Shown in pieces: positions 38,657 to 50,834 of a stretch of 64,000 nt of DNA (its first letter is position 1; the number at the start of each line of letters is the position of its first letter). The notes under the pieces were generated by a model, which saw nothing but the letters and a program-made list of their open reading frames with translations, was not told the origin of the DNA and ran no database searches. This stretch comes from Edolisoma coerulescens (Eukaryota > Chordata > Aves > Passeriformes > Campephagidae): NCBI GenBank assembly GCA_013397115.1, contig VWZW01006873.1, forward strand, positions 316,477 through 380,476. Direction: 5' to 3'. A program made the translations under genes and the position numbers.

Positions 38657-39414
38657 GGTGAAATCCCGTCATGTTCATGGGGGCAAGGTAACTACTAGAG
38701 AAGATATATTCACAAAATAATGTCTTTGGAATCTGTTACTCCTAGAGAATTAGCAATCTATATAATCTAATGTCATCTACAAAAGCTTCTAAAACCTTTT
38801 TAATCTTTTCTTGCAAAGACTTTTGCAACATCTCTAAGTTTTATAGGGCTTTGTTTCCTACTCAGGTCTAGATAAAAATATGCAATTCTTGATACATTCC
38901 CATGGAACAACAATGAAATCTAATACAGTCCTCTTTTAATGCATTAAACCTTGCTGGGTGAGGTTCTCAGTCAGATCATACAAGCTGTGTCAGACACCAT
39001 ACATACAGCAAAACACATTCATTTTATTAGCTGACATTTCAGGTTTTTCAAGTAGCTGCAATAACATGTGGAAAACAGAATCAAGGGAAAGAGGGTCCTG
39101 AGATGATTTTGGGTTCCGAAGTAGGGGGCAGGCAAACAGGCCTGTGTATACAGAGCTATGATGGAACAGCACACGGGTGCTCCTGGCTGTGGCAGTGCTC
39201 TGTCAATAGGAGATGGCTTACCCATGCCCAAGAAGTCAGTGTGCAAGGATTTGCATGCTTGGAATGTGAGACCAGTAAACTATGCATTATTGTGCTCTTC
39301 AAATATCCTCTGGTGTGCAACTTTTTACTTTTCCTCATTGCCACATGCTTCAGTGGGTGCTACCCCTTGCTCAGACCTAATGGAAAAATCTGTGTTGTTG
39401 CCCCACTATGAATA
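38657..39414. other. Non-coding spacer before the inverted-repeat copy
   Basis: Several overlapping open frames (39019-39415) exist on both strands, but none has a known domain or splice signals. Base composition is less AT-rich at 39100-39400, which might be an old unrecognised repeat. Confidence 0.4.
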
Positions 39415-39760
39415 GAAACAGCCTCAAAATTATGTTTTCCAAAGCAGTTTATGAGGGGTATATATATATACACACATATACATATATGCACTATATTAAT
39501 ATAGTTATATTAATCATCCAGACTCTGCTACCAGAACAGTTTTCTTCTATTGCTCTTGCCTGGAGGAGATGGCTGCTCAAGAAACAATCCTTCATGTCTA
39601 ACAAATTGTATGTGCTTAGGTTTAAGCATAAAATAATAGTCTTTGAGCACTTACATGTTTTGTTACATAAAGATGAAGAAGCAGAGTTTATCCTTTTGTT
39701 AGATGGTATGAAACACCATTCTATGAGGATGTAGGAGTCCAGAAATACCTCAGACAAAGC
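39415..39760 (+). repeat. Unclassified CR1-tailed interspersed repeat, copy A
   Basis: This block is matched, in inverted orientation, by 52726-53090. Shared landmarks in order: GCAGTTTRTGAGG, a TA/CA-rich run, TATTAATATAGTTATATTAA, CATCCAGACTCTGCTACCAG, TTGCTCTTGCCTGGAGGAG, GCTTAGGTTTAAGCATAAAA and AGCAGAGTTTATCC. In long sections the two are nearly identical (about 85-90% overall by eye), so they derive from one repeat family. The far end of copy B is CR1-3'-end-like; the corresponding end of copy A is a degraded version of the same. The body does not translate to CR1 ORF1 or ORF2. An open frame of about 100 codons is preserved in both copies, but the peptide is not recognisable. Confidence 0.8.
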
Positions 39761-40118
39761 ATGAATAGCTCACTGCATTTTAAATCCGTGTCTCATTGGC
39801 AATGGGAAATAAGGAGTTCTTGAAAAGCAGTCCTTACCCACAGTCAAGTATGTAGAATATGGGTTTTGTGGTAGCTCAGGGATTAATAACAGCAGTGCAG
39901 TTTGTGGACTCATTGAACAGAGCGCCATAATCTGTTGGGAGGAGAATTAAAAAATCCCAAGTCGATTCACTTTTATTAAAAATGTAACATTTCTTTGTCT
40001 TAAAATTGTTCTTAATTGTCTGTAACATTGTAGAGCTTAATTGCTGTGGGAGACAAGCAAGTGTTTTGGAGGGTCATGCATGGTGGTTATTGGAAGAGCA
40101 TTTTTGTGTTTGAACCAG
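39761..40118. other. Non-coding spacer
   Basis: Between the CR1-tailed repeat and the 1.4-kb LTR; ends with one copy of the LTR target-site duplication ACCAG (40114-40118). Nothing else seen. Confidence 0.5.
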
Positions 40119-41565
40119 TGCAGGGAGTTTAACTTTGGCCTGCTGACAGCCACCCACCAAGCTGCTCTCTCACTCAGCATGACAGGGCAAGGAAATATGG
40201 GGAGTCTTATGGGTCAAAATACCTACAAGGAGTTTACTCATCAGTTACTCTCAGGGGCAACACAGACAAAAATTGGGAAATATTTTCTTTGTTTATTGCC
40301 AATTAACAACAGGGTAGGAGAGTGAAACATAAATAAAAAAGTAAAACCACCTTTCCCCTACCTCTCCCTTCTTCCCACGTACAACTTCACTCCTGATCCT
40401 GCTACCTCTTTCCCAACAAGCAGTGCATAGGAAAGGGGAATGAGGGTTGTGATCAGTCATCATCTCTGCCACCCCCTCCTTCTAACACCCTTTCCATCTT
40501 CCAGCATGGAGTGCCTTTCACAGGACACAGACCTTCACAAACTGCTCCAGTGTGGGTCCTCTCCATGGGCTGCAGCTCTTAAGAATTGTTACAGTGTGGG
40601 TGTTTCCATGGCATACAGACCTTCAGGAGCAGACTGCTCCTGCATGGTTCCCCCGTGGGGCAACAGCTCCTGCATGGGCTCCACTCTGTGCTCTACAGCC
40701 CTTTACAGGAGCCTATTCTGCCATGGGCTGTCCACAGGCTGCAGCTTCCTTTAAGGTATATTCACCTGCTTTGGTGTGGGGTCCTGCACGGGCTGCATTT
40801 TGGATATGAGGTGAGATGGCCTTGGCTGGAGGCCAGGTGCTCAGCAATCTCTTGTATCCCTCCATTCCTCAGGACAGGAGGAGAAAATAAGATAGAAAAA
40901 AAACAGGAGGAGAAAATAAGGAGAAAATAAGACGGAAAAAAATGGTGTGTCAAGATAAAAGTAGTTTTAAGTAAAGCAAAAGCAATGGTTCTGTCCTCTT
41001 CCTTTCCCTTGGCTTTTGTTGCTGAGCAGGCATCAAATGGGATATCCCTGTGGGCAGTTTGGGTCAGCTGTCCTATCTGTATCCTCTCCCAAGATCTTGC
41101 CTATCCCCAGCTTGCTGGTGAAGGGGAATGTTGGAGGGATTGTGCTGGTGCTGTGTCAGCACTTCTCAGCAGCAGCCAAAACACAGGTGTGTTATCAATG
41201 CCTTTCCAGGTACCCACACACAACACAGCACTGTGAGGGCTGTTCTGGGATAATAAACTCCATCTCAGCCAGACTCAATGCTCCATATCTGCTCCTATAT
41301 GCTCCTCCACAGACTGTAGGGGGACAACCTGTTCCATCATAGTCTTCTCCATGGAACCTGTACAGCAATTTTTACCCTTATTAAATACATTATCACAGAG
41401 GCACCCCCAGCATCACTGGTGGCTCAGCTTTGAGCAATGTTGGGACAGTCTAGGAGCTGTCTGAAACTGCCTTTGTATGACGCTGGGGCAGCCTCCAATG
41501 TCTTCTCACAGAAGCCAGCCCTGGCAGATTCCCTGATAGCAAAACTCTGCTGTAAAAACAACACA
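40119..41565 (-). mobile_element. Solo LTR of an avian ERVL-like element (1,447 bp)
   Basis: On the minus strand it begins TGTGTTGTTTTTACAG and ends CTCCCTGCA, with TG...CA ends. A perfect 5-bp duplication ACCAG flanks it (40114-40118 and 41566-41570); 5 bp is typical of class III (ERVL) integrations. The body matches a long GC-rich avian LTR I know: plus-strand reading AAGCTGCTCTCTCACTC, CTCCCTTCTTCCC, repeated blocks of GTGTGGGTCCTCTCCATGGG type, ATTATCACAGAGGC, and TCTCACAGAAGCCAGCCCTG. Its degenerate internal repeats (gctcc-catggg-ctgcag type) occupy roughly 40540-40800. The minus-strand polyadenylation signal is at 40292-40297. No internal viral genes adjoin it, so it is a solo LTR. The open frames inside are incidental. 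Confidence 0.92.
40292..40297 (-). terminator. LTR polyadenylation signal
   Basis: AATAAA on the minus strand (TTTATT on plus), about 170 bp before the 3' end of the LTR. Confidence 0.6.
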
Positions 41566-43228
41566 ACCAGGAAGCATTTTCATTAAAACGAAACAAACAA
41601 ACAAAAAAAACCCCAACATTTTTTCAAGGGGTTTGTAGAATTATTTAAAACAAAGGATGGAGTAGGATTCTAGGCAGGATACTTATGCAGAACATGCTCA
41701 CTTTGGTTGTGAATTTTGTCATTAAAATAAATTACTGCAAGAACTAGTCTATTATCTATTTTGAGCATAGAGTTTAGGTTTTAGAAGTGAATTCCTGCAA
41801 TAGATTATGTGCATACTTTTGAAACTATGTTTATAACATAAGTAATTTTTATTCATTGTATTTGCTTTAAAATTAATATTATGATTACTCGTCATGCTCA
41901 CAAAATGCATACTAATTGATCAGTGATATTCTATATGGCAAATATAGAATGCGCTATATTTTTTTAAGAGTCCTCAACTACCATCGCCATAACATCTACA
42001 CAAACTCAAATATTCTTAATTGAAACCTCAAGAACAGAACGGTTGCCTTCTTATTTTTTGAGTTTTATATGCTTTTACGATTGTCTATCATGTTTAAAAT
42101 GTTTAATTATAAAAAGAAGAAACAAAGTATTACATTGGAAGAACATAATCAGCTTGGAAATTTAATGATTTGGAATTACTGTGCATGCTTCAAAGGATAA
42201 TAGTCCTTAAATGCGTCTGCCTAATCTTTCTTGCCAAACCGTTAAAGATGGAAATCATTGGTCTACATATTCAAGTGATTATGAAAGAGATCAAAACTCA
42301 GGCCTATTCCCTGATGGAAAACACTAAGTTAAATTCCTTTTGGCTGACATCCCATCTTGATCTCAGTGGAAGGCTCTGAAAACAAAAGCAATTTTAAAGA
42401 ACAGGAACAACTTAAAGAGTGACAATCCACAGCCTTCTCATTTGAGAAACAGCCCATTTTCATTGTATTCATTTTTATTTATATTAAAATTGGACAATTA
42501 TGCAAAAAACACCCTACAATAGAAGCTGGTTTTTCTTAAAGCAGCTAGCGAGTTTTTTCAAGAGCGCTTTTTGCATAGTCTAGTACAGGATTAGAAAGAG
42601 TAAATCTTTTAGAAACAATAATGTAGGCAACTGCAGAGAGGAAATAAGTACAGAATAAAACAAGGGCCTGTGTTCCACAATACTGTTTTTACATTGCAAA
42701 GATCATTACCCTGAAAAGAAACAGTGAAGCTACTGACTTCATTTGGGTTGATCACGTGTCTATTACTGAGAATGAGCTTTTTTGGCGTTTTACTGAATTG
42801 AGCCTGGTATGTGGGTTTGTGGTTTTTTTGATGGTAACCTATATTAAAAATATAGTCTGCACTAATTGTTTCATTAAAATAATATAAGTTGTATGGAAAG
42901 ATGCTAAAGATATTCTTAATGGCTTCCTTTTTCTCTTCTTGTTTACTTTTATCTATTACACTACTAAGGAGAATTTACCTATATGAGAGGTGAAAAATTA
43001 TTTTGACCCCACAGAGGTTTGATTGGAAGAACAAACGAGTCTTTCACACAAACATAACTTGAAAGGGCTAGTTTTGCTGGCTGTGTAGCTTGATTATTTA
43101 CTCCATGAGAGCAAATGGGAAGAGCTACCAACAGGTCTTCTACCTGTGCTTCTGTAAGGCCGTTGATGCTCCCCCCATAACATTTTTACTTTTAAATTGC
43201 AGAAATATGGGTTTCAAGGATGAACTGT
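41566..43228. other. AT-rich non-coding stretch
   Basis: Starts with the second LTR target-site copy and a short A/C-rich tract (41588-41620). Nothing else recognised. Confidence 0.5.
41588..41620. repeat. Short A/C-rich tract
   Basis: CGAAACAAACAAACAAAAAA followed by CCCC, directly outside the LTR insertion. Confidence 0.75.
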
Positions 43229-43840
43229 TAGATTAATAAGGCATTGGCTGGATGTCTGCATCCAGTTACAGTCAATTGCTCAGTGTCCAAGTGGGAACCA
43301 GTAATGAGTGGTGTCTCTCAAGGGTCTGTACTGGCACCAACATTCTTTAATATCTTCATCAACAACACGGGCAGAGTGATTGAGTGACGGACAATGTGAT
43401 TGCACCCTCAGCAAGTTTGCAGATTACATCAAGATGAGTGGTGCAGTTGATATACCAGAGGGAGAGGATGCCATCCAGAGGGACCTGGACAGGCTTGAGG
43501 AGTGGAAACCCCCTGTGCAAACCTCACAGAGTTCAACAAGACCATGGGCAAGGTGCTGCGCCTGGATTGGGGCAATCACCAGTACCAACACAAGGGGTGG
43601 AATGTATTGAGAGCAGCAACACTGCAGAGAAGGACTTGGGAACTCTAGAGGTTGAAAAAGTGGATGTGACTCAGCAATGTGCATTTGCAGCTCAATAAGC
43701 CAACCATATCCTGGCCTGCTTCAAAAGTGTTTTGGGGAGGTAATTCCCCCCCTACATTAAGAAGGCTGGACTAGATGATCTTGGAAGGTCCCCTCCAACC
43801 CAAACCATTCCATGGCTCTGTGGTACTATGATTCTCTGAT
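43229..43840 (+). mobile_element. CR1 LINE, 5'-truncated, internally deleted
   Basis: Translation in shifting frames gives CR1 ORF2 landmarks: IRHWLD, QCPSGNQ, SGVSQGSVLAP followed by FFNIFINN (finger/palm), CTLSKFADYIKMSG (palm motif C, with FADY in place of FADD), IQRDLDRLEEW and AEKDLGTLEV. At about 43735 the sequence jumps to the 3' end: GGCTGGACTAGATGATCTTG, CCCTCCAACCCAAACCATTC, and the terminal ACTATGATTCTCTGAT. The usual thumb-to-tail part is missing. The catalytic aspartate pair is broken and several stops are present, so it is inactive. Confidence 0.95.
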
Positions 43841-45064
43841 TAATTACTTGCTGTGCATACAGAGCTTTCATCTGTGGTGGCACATGCAATAAAGGGGGAA
43901 AACCCAATGAACACATTAATGTAGCATTGATTTAGATTCAGCTCTACTCGACCCACCCTGCTGAACCTATGGTTAGGAAGGGACCGAAAAGGTAAGGGAA
44001 GACTTGTACAAAAATACCTTGCTGTGTTTCTTAACACTTCACACTTCAAATGATTGATAGGAAGTAATTTCATCTATGGGATGCCCCTGCTAAATGTTGC
44101 AAAATTATACCAATGTGAATGAGAGGCAAATTTGAAACAGTATTTTAAGCTCACTTTAAAATTAAAGGCTCAAAAGCATGTTGTTTTATTCTGTGACTGT
44201 TTGTATGTTCTTGTTTAGCAAAATTTTTTTCTGATGTTTGTTAGGTAGACTGAGGCATTTTTATCTCTGTTCCACAGTGAATTCTAATGAGGCATTCTGC
44301 ACACATAGGGCCTGATTCTTATTTTTGCATCATCCCTGTTAATAACAGCATCTAAGTAAAACATCCATTAAATGTCGATAATGTTAATTTAATGAAAAAT
44401 TCCAGTAGAACTCCATCAGGCTCTCTCTGTTAGTTTAGCACTGCACAACTTTCCTAACAAATGTATCAGAAGTATCAGTAACTGAAAAGAATACTATATA
44501 AATAAAATTCTCCATTATTCAAGATGGAGAATAGTGTTCTGCTACACTAGTTGTTCAATTGTCATGAATTATAGATGTCTAGGATATTTCTAAGATTTCT
44601 GTAGTTAGTTGTCATGTAGTGTGACTGGGTTCATTAATGGGTGAAGAGAATTGTTAGAAAATAAATTTAGCAGATATGAGAGTATATTTACTTGAAAAAA
44701 ACAATGCTTAGTAGTCTGGAAAAAAGTAAGATTTATTTGTCAGTAAAATTGCCTAAATCTGATGTTACATTTAGACTGATTACTGTACAGCTCTTAGCTA
44801 CCAAAATATATTGGTGTATTAAAATATTGCTTGTGCTGGTATTCAGATTAGATATGTGTTATACCTGAAGGTAGTTCAATATTGCCACATATGCTGGTAG
44901 GAGTGGAATTTTAATTTGAAATTTATTTACACAAATACTGAAAGAAACTGAATGTTGAAATTGGTTATACAGAAACACATTACGAGGAAATAGGAATATA
45001 GAATTACATAAGAAGAAAATAACTTTTTAAAAAGATAAGTATTGCAAAAGCTCTCTAGCATCAT

Positions 45065-45086
45065 AAAAAAAAAAAAAAATAAAAAA
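45065..45086. repeat. Poly(A) run
   Basis: A-run interrupted by a single T; no recognisable retroposed sequence precedes it. Confidence 0.85.
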
Positions 45087-47016
45087 TAGGAAGGGAACCA
45101 GGGAAGGGATTATAGGGAAGTGAAGAAAAGGGCTCTTGGCATGAAATTATATACTTGCTAAAAGGAAAAAAAATATTCTTTGTATTTTATGCATATCTTC
45201 CTGAAAGATACTTAGATTGTCATCAGAAATTATTTTTAATATATTTGATGTAAAGTAAGGAAACAAGCAAGGAAGATCTATAATTTTGTTGTTATGCTTT
45301 TTATAAATTTCTGTCTGGACACATGGGGTATTAACTTTATATTATTACCACATTGACAGCTGAATTGACAAAGTAGATCATGCCTCTGCACTTCACAAAA
45401 CACAGCTTTTGGAGAACTACGCTAATGTACTACATTATTTGTTCGTATTGTACTGAAAGTATCACTGACATACTCAACAAATCACTCATGTCATATGTTC
45501 ACCCACTCTACTTACACTACTGCAGCTATTTTTCTTACATTTTTAGCACTACCTCACCTACAGCTTCGAGGCTTTGTTAGCAATTTAAATGAAAGTCAGG
45601 ATCACAAGAGAAAATAAGCAAAACTTCCCATAAATGTACTCTTGATACACAAGGAAACCCCATCATATGCTAGAGTGTTATTGTTGATATGTATATTTAG
45701 GACAAATTAACACAAAATGTCCATTTCAGATCATGCTGATTTAAGGTCTGAAAATCTGTTCAAATTTAAGGTTAAATAGTAATTCACTCTGTTCTTTTGT
45801 GTGATAAAGAAAAATTCAAAAGTTTCAAATATTTTGCATATCTATGTTGCTGTTCTGGAGGTTTTATGCTAATAGGCCATGATAATTTCCCAACTGCCAG
45901 GGATTATTGTCGTCAGCCATTGCCAGCTCCTGAAACGTAACTTACTGTCATAGATCACACATTAAAATTTTGAGAAGTGGATAATTTCCATCTTTCTTGG
46001 AAAAATAAAAACGGTGTTGTCTGCAAAACTAAACACTCTGGATCAGACAGCAAAAAAACCCTCAGACAGGTCTGCTCCTGTTCGTGGTTTACTGCATGGC
46101 CATGCTGAAGTTTCAGTGCTATCGTCTTCTGCAGGCCATCTTGATTTCCTCTCAAAATTAAAGAAATTTCTGCAAGGCTTTCAAGTTTTTTTTCAACCAC
46201 CAGATTAATATTCTCTTTTATCTTTGTTTAACATTAGGTAAATACTATGATTTGCTGTAGACAGAGGAAGAAAAAGATTGTTTTAATATCCACTAGGAAT
46301 CACCAGACATTAAAATTCCACTTAGACTTCAACCGTATGCCAACTTGAGAAGTTAAATAATTTTTCATGATCTCTTAAGGCATACAAAGAAAACTTTCTA
46401 AATTATTCACACATAGAATCATTCTGATTCAATTGCTGGTGTTCTGACAGTTGTCTTCTCAGGAGCAAAAAGTTAAAGGTATGTCTCCTTACACTAATCA
46501 CAAAGAAATACAACAAGCATTTTAAACTGCTCTCCAAAAAATTCAATCAGAGGAAAAAGACTGCCCTCAGGATGATGCTATTCAGATAATGGGATTATTT
46601 GGAGATCATTTCTACAGGAAAAAAAGAGAAAAAAACAAATTTCACATTTTCATATTTCTTTTCCAACTACTCTCTGCCTCACAGGACCCCAGAACTGCCA
46701 CACCAGAAGGTTCTACTACCACAGAGGAAGGTTCACAATGGTTCTCTGAAGAACTGGTGGAATAAAATTCTGTCTCATCCTGTACATCTGAACAACAGAG
46801 AAGTTTTTCAAAGGGTACTGTCAGGTTTTATGAACCGGAGCAGAAACTGAGCTCTGGTTAACATCTGACACAATATGTTTCCTGTGTATTATCTCTCTGA
46901 GCTTCACACGGTATTCCTCTGCTAGCCCACAGGATCTGAACAGTATCTATGCTTTAAAAATAATAAAGTCTCAATGATTTTAATTTGCAGCATCCAATGA
47001 TTCTTAGGTTTGGTCA

Positions 47017-47033
47017 TTTGTTTGTTTGTTTTT
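47017..47033. repeat. (GTTT)n microsatellite
   Basis: About four GTTT units. Confidence 0.8.
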
Positions 47034-47392
47034 CATCTGACCTCAGTCAGGCTGTGATCTTTAGCTCTATATCCCTGACAATTCCAGCCATAAAGATTTC
47101 TCTGTATACTAGGTGTACTACATGTATAGTCTAGGAGCTCTACATTTAGCAAAGCTTGTGGAAGATACTCAATAGTTTTTTTTCTGTTCTCAACATCTTT
47201 TCTTTTCCTTAGTGGACAAAAGCTTTGGAAATTATGTTTTTGTAATAGTACTGGCATTTCTACTAGATAACTGAGTGGAATATTTTTGGTTTAACTTTTA
47301 AATTTTTCTACTTTTAAACTTCTAAAATTCTTTTTTCTATTAAATTTGCCTTGAGGTTAATTTTCTTTTATGTTTTCTTTGTTTCATTTCAG

Positions 47393-47545
47393 ATGTTTTA
47401 TTCTCAGTGAGATATCATCAAATCAAGATTGGCCGACCCATAAGTATGATGTGTATTCTTGGAGATATCAAGAGCAGACAGAATGCAAGCAACTTGTTTC
47501 TAATACCTGCTGAAGAAAGACTGGAGTTTCAACTGGTTCCACTCA
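47393..47545 (+). CDS. Candidate internal coding exon, gene unidentified
   Basis: A 153-bp segment with a strong acceptor (TTTTCTTTGTTTCATTTCAG ending at 47392) and a donor A/GTAAGA at 47546. One frame is open throughout: two leading bases, 50 codons, one trailing base (phase 1 at both ends, the symmetric type common in extracellular modules). The peptide starts VLFSVRYHQIKIGRP, continues MMCILGDIKSRQNASNLF (an N-x-S site) and ends ERLEFQLVPL. Composition is protein-like, alternating as in beta-strands, and unlike the low-complexity frames elsewhere in the window. The required incoming phase is exactly what exon 9377-9473 leaves; joined, the split codon would be GAT. I cannot name the family. 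It may also be a remnant of a duplicated or retired exon. Confidence 0.5.
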
Positions 47546-50500
47546 GTAAGAATGAGACACAATTGACTAAGTAAAGACAACAAATAGGTAGAAAAGAGGA
47601 AAGGTAATATAGCTGGAAAACATATCAGGGAACTTCATACAAGCAAAATTAAAATGAAGCAATTCTGTTTCAAAGCCATATTTAACTGGCAGTGCTGATG
47701 CTCTGCGCCTAGGTCTGAGAGAGCAAAGTGGTTATGTATTATGCTAAAAGAATATGCTGTAAAAGAGAGCAGGAAAATTGTGTAGTCAGAAAACACACAA
47801 AGATGTATCAGCTTAACTACATATTTCAAGTTTTCCCGAGAGTGAGGTAAGTCAGAAGTTCCTTCAATATTTGAGGGTTTTATTCTTTCACAGATTTGTA
47901 TATCCTTCACAGCTGATATTGTTTTATAAATGAAATGAATGTTAAACTAGCTTTCCATAAAAATTTTCTGAGTAAAAATTCTTTTTCTCTTTATGAAGAG
48001 AATCTCTACAACTTGTACTCAAGGCTTACTCTGGAATACTAGATGCTGTTTCTGATAACTCTGTTATTTAAATATACAAAACATTTTAAGAGTGGCCATT
48101 CATGAGCTGAAATACTCTGAATCAGCTGGGCAGACAAATAACAGTGACATGGCTAAGAATTTATGTTGTCATTTGGACTGCTGCTAGCTTCAACACAGGC
48201 AAAGGATAGGAAGTTCTCTACTTCACATTCTTGTGCAGTATTTTTACTTGGTTCCAGTGATCATATGAAAACATCACCACATTTTCTGGACATCACTGAA
48301 ATATCCCTGACCTCCTTACACTTTGTATAAAGGGGGCAGGGTGATATATCTTCCCCATGGAAGAGATATTTATATTTCTGCAAAAGTCTATGCACCTCAT
48401 CCATTTCCCCCATAAGTGTAACTCCTCCAATGAAATCCTAGGTATCACACATGCCTGGATAATATTCTTTTCTAGTTTTTTATCACCAAGGTCAAAGCAG
48501 CTCACTGTGTTTAACTTCTTACTAATAAACGTTGATGTTCAACCAAACTCTGTCTCCTCTGGCAATTAGTCAATCAAATAAATAACAAAATGCATCAGCT
48601 GCTATGATTTTTCAGGGAAACAACTCCTTCATGAACATGATCAGGTGACTGGTCAAAACCCCACTATGTCAGGTGGCACAGCTTCTTATTAATCAAGGTT
48701 TCATACTGTTGAGGGATACTTACAAAAATAAAAGGAAGAAATGGTTTTCTGGCCCAAATAATTTCGCTTTTCTGACTCTAACCAACAGGCAGTGAATGCA
48801 ATAGTACTACAGCTGCTTATTTATATCCACATCTTCTTTCCCAGTAGCCTTCAACTGTGAGACTTCTTAGTACGTACTCAAAATTTCTATCAAGATTCTA
48901 CTGATATTTAATGAAAAATACTTACTTCTTTAAATATCTTTCTGAAATATCACTAGTGACCCTTAGACTTACCAACTAAATAATCCAGGTCACTTTCAGT
49001 ATGCAGAGCATCTTGCACCTATTTCCACCATGCAAACACTCCAAAACTCTGTGAAAGAGACTTTATAAGAAAACTCATGGAAGCATGTCCTTATTGCTGA
49101 AACTATGGACTTTTTATTAGAAAGAATACTCAGAGACAGGTATTACTGATTTTTTTTTCAAGTGTAGACAATTGTTCATATAAATGGAATGAAATTGCTT
49201 TGCTTTACAGATCCTTGGCTCATGTTCAATCGCTGTCTTTCAGCTGAGATCTGTATGTATGAAGGCTGTGCACATATGATGATGATAACAAAAAGAATAA
49301 CTTAAAACATAGTTTACGTTAGGATTAATCTCCCTGAAAATGTGTTTTCCACAGTTAATAAACAGTTTACTGCTATGATAGCTGACAAATCAGATGGTAT
49401 GCCCTAATATCAGATGATGAGTGCTTAAATGGATTTCAGAAAGGTAGCACTATCTTTCTTCATTTTTGTTTATCACCTTTTTTCTGCTAGCAGAATTAAT
49501 GTGATTCTCTGCAAAAGCTCCAATTTGATGCAGCTTGGCTTAAAGGTGTTCTGTTCAATGTGCACAAAGCACCCAATCTATTAGCACGAAACCAGAGCAT
49601 TTCTACCGGTGTGTCAGGGTAAAGAAGGAGAAACATAAAGAATGTCTAAATTAGGAACTCATGAGGATTAACATCATGACTGTAACCTTTGGGTTACATG
49701 TGGGCAGTGTAATTCACTAAGTAATGTTAAAGGAAATTATGAGGACAACTCTTAACTTCCAAGGCATTCACAACCTCAGTTATGTGTTAGGAAACTAATT
49801 TGCTTGGTGCTCAATGACCACAATCACAAGAGGAGATTGTTCTAAGAAAGTAGGTATCCTAAAAACAATTTTATAATTTTCTTATTTGTCAGTTCATTTT
49901 TTCACCCACTAGTTTTATTTGCTCAGATAATTTAAACTGGTTGAATGAGACAGGCAGTCTCCAATTTACTGTGTGTCTCATTATTTGCTTTTTTTTTTCT
50001 TTTGAATAAATCAAAGAGATTTTTCTCTGGAAACTCTGGTTTTATACAACTGATAAATTGTATTACTTGGTGAATTCTTTTAAAATTCAAACACACGGCC
50101 AAATGGTAAATAGAACAGTACTATATAGGTTTGCGATATTATTACCTTGTTTCTATGCATTAGTACATCTTTTCAATTAAAAAAAACCTGCCTGAATCCA
50201 CTGATATTTTGACGAAGACAAAACAGCCTAAATAAATTTAATGTCTTTGTCAAATAACCAGTTGGGGATTTCACCGAAATGATGGATATTTTTTCTTGCA
50301 ATTTGTTTGTTAGTTGGTCCTTTTGAGCTTTAAGAGACAAAAGAGAAGTAGATGGTTCATCCATACAGTGCTGAATGTTTTGCTCTGCTTATCAAAAGAA
50401 ACAGAAAAATGGTTTTAAAGTACTTTGGTTTCCCTCAAGTTAGAACAGGTAAAGATTATGCCAAGAGATCAAGGTAAAATATTTACACATCTTTGAAACA

Positions 50501-50834
50501 AATATCTTTAGGCATTCATATCTCCAGGTTGGAACTTTTAAAATTTTATTACTGACACGTTAACTTCCAAAGACAATATTTTCTTAATTATAAGAAAAAA
50601 TTCAGTGCGGATGAATATGCACTTGTGACATTGATCTGTTTCTATGTTATTTTGAACTTCTGCTCTTTTCCTTGGTTTTTTTTGCCATTGCTATGGTTTC
50701 TCTAAATCAGCTATCCTGAAATAACTGTATGTGAGGAAAAAAGATTCTGCTCTTCCTCTATTCTATGGACTCTTTCTTTCATATGTTACGATTTGAAACT
50801 GAAAAATACAGTTTTTTATTTTTCCCTGTCCAAG
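47546..50834. other. AT-rich non-coding stretch
   Basis: No feature supported. I looked for a further plus-strand exon in phase 1 and found none convincing. Confidence 0.45.

Larger units (their letters stand above)
43841..47392. other. AT-rich non-coding stretch
   Basis: Contains an A-run (45065-45086) and a (GTTT)n run (47017-47033). Opposed open frames at 45955-46208 have no known similarity. If the flanking exon calls are right, this is intron directly upstream of the 47393 exon. Confidence 0.5.

Noticed and set aside
40440..41342. Several long plus-strand frames
   Set aside because: They lie inside the 1.4-kb solo LTR and are in antisense orientation to it.
45955..46208. Opposed open frames of 64 and 81 codons
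   Set aside because: No splice sites at plausible ends and no recognisable similarity.
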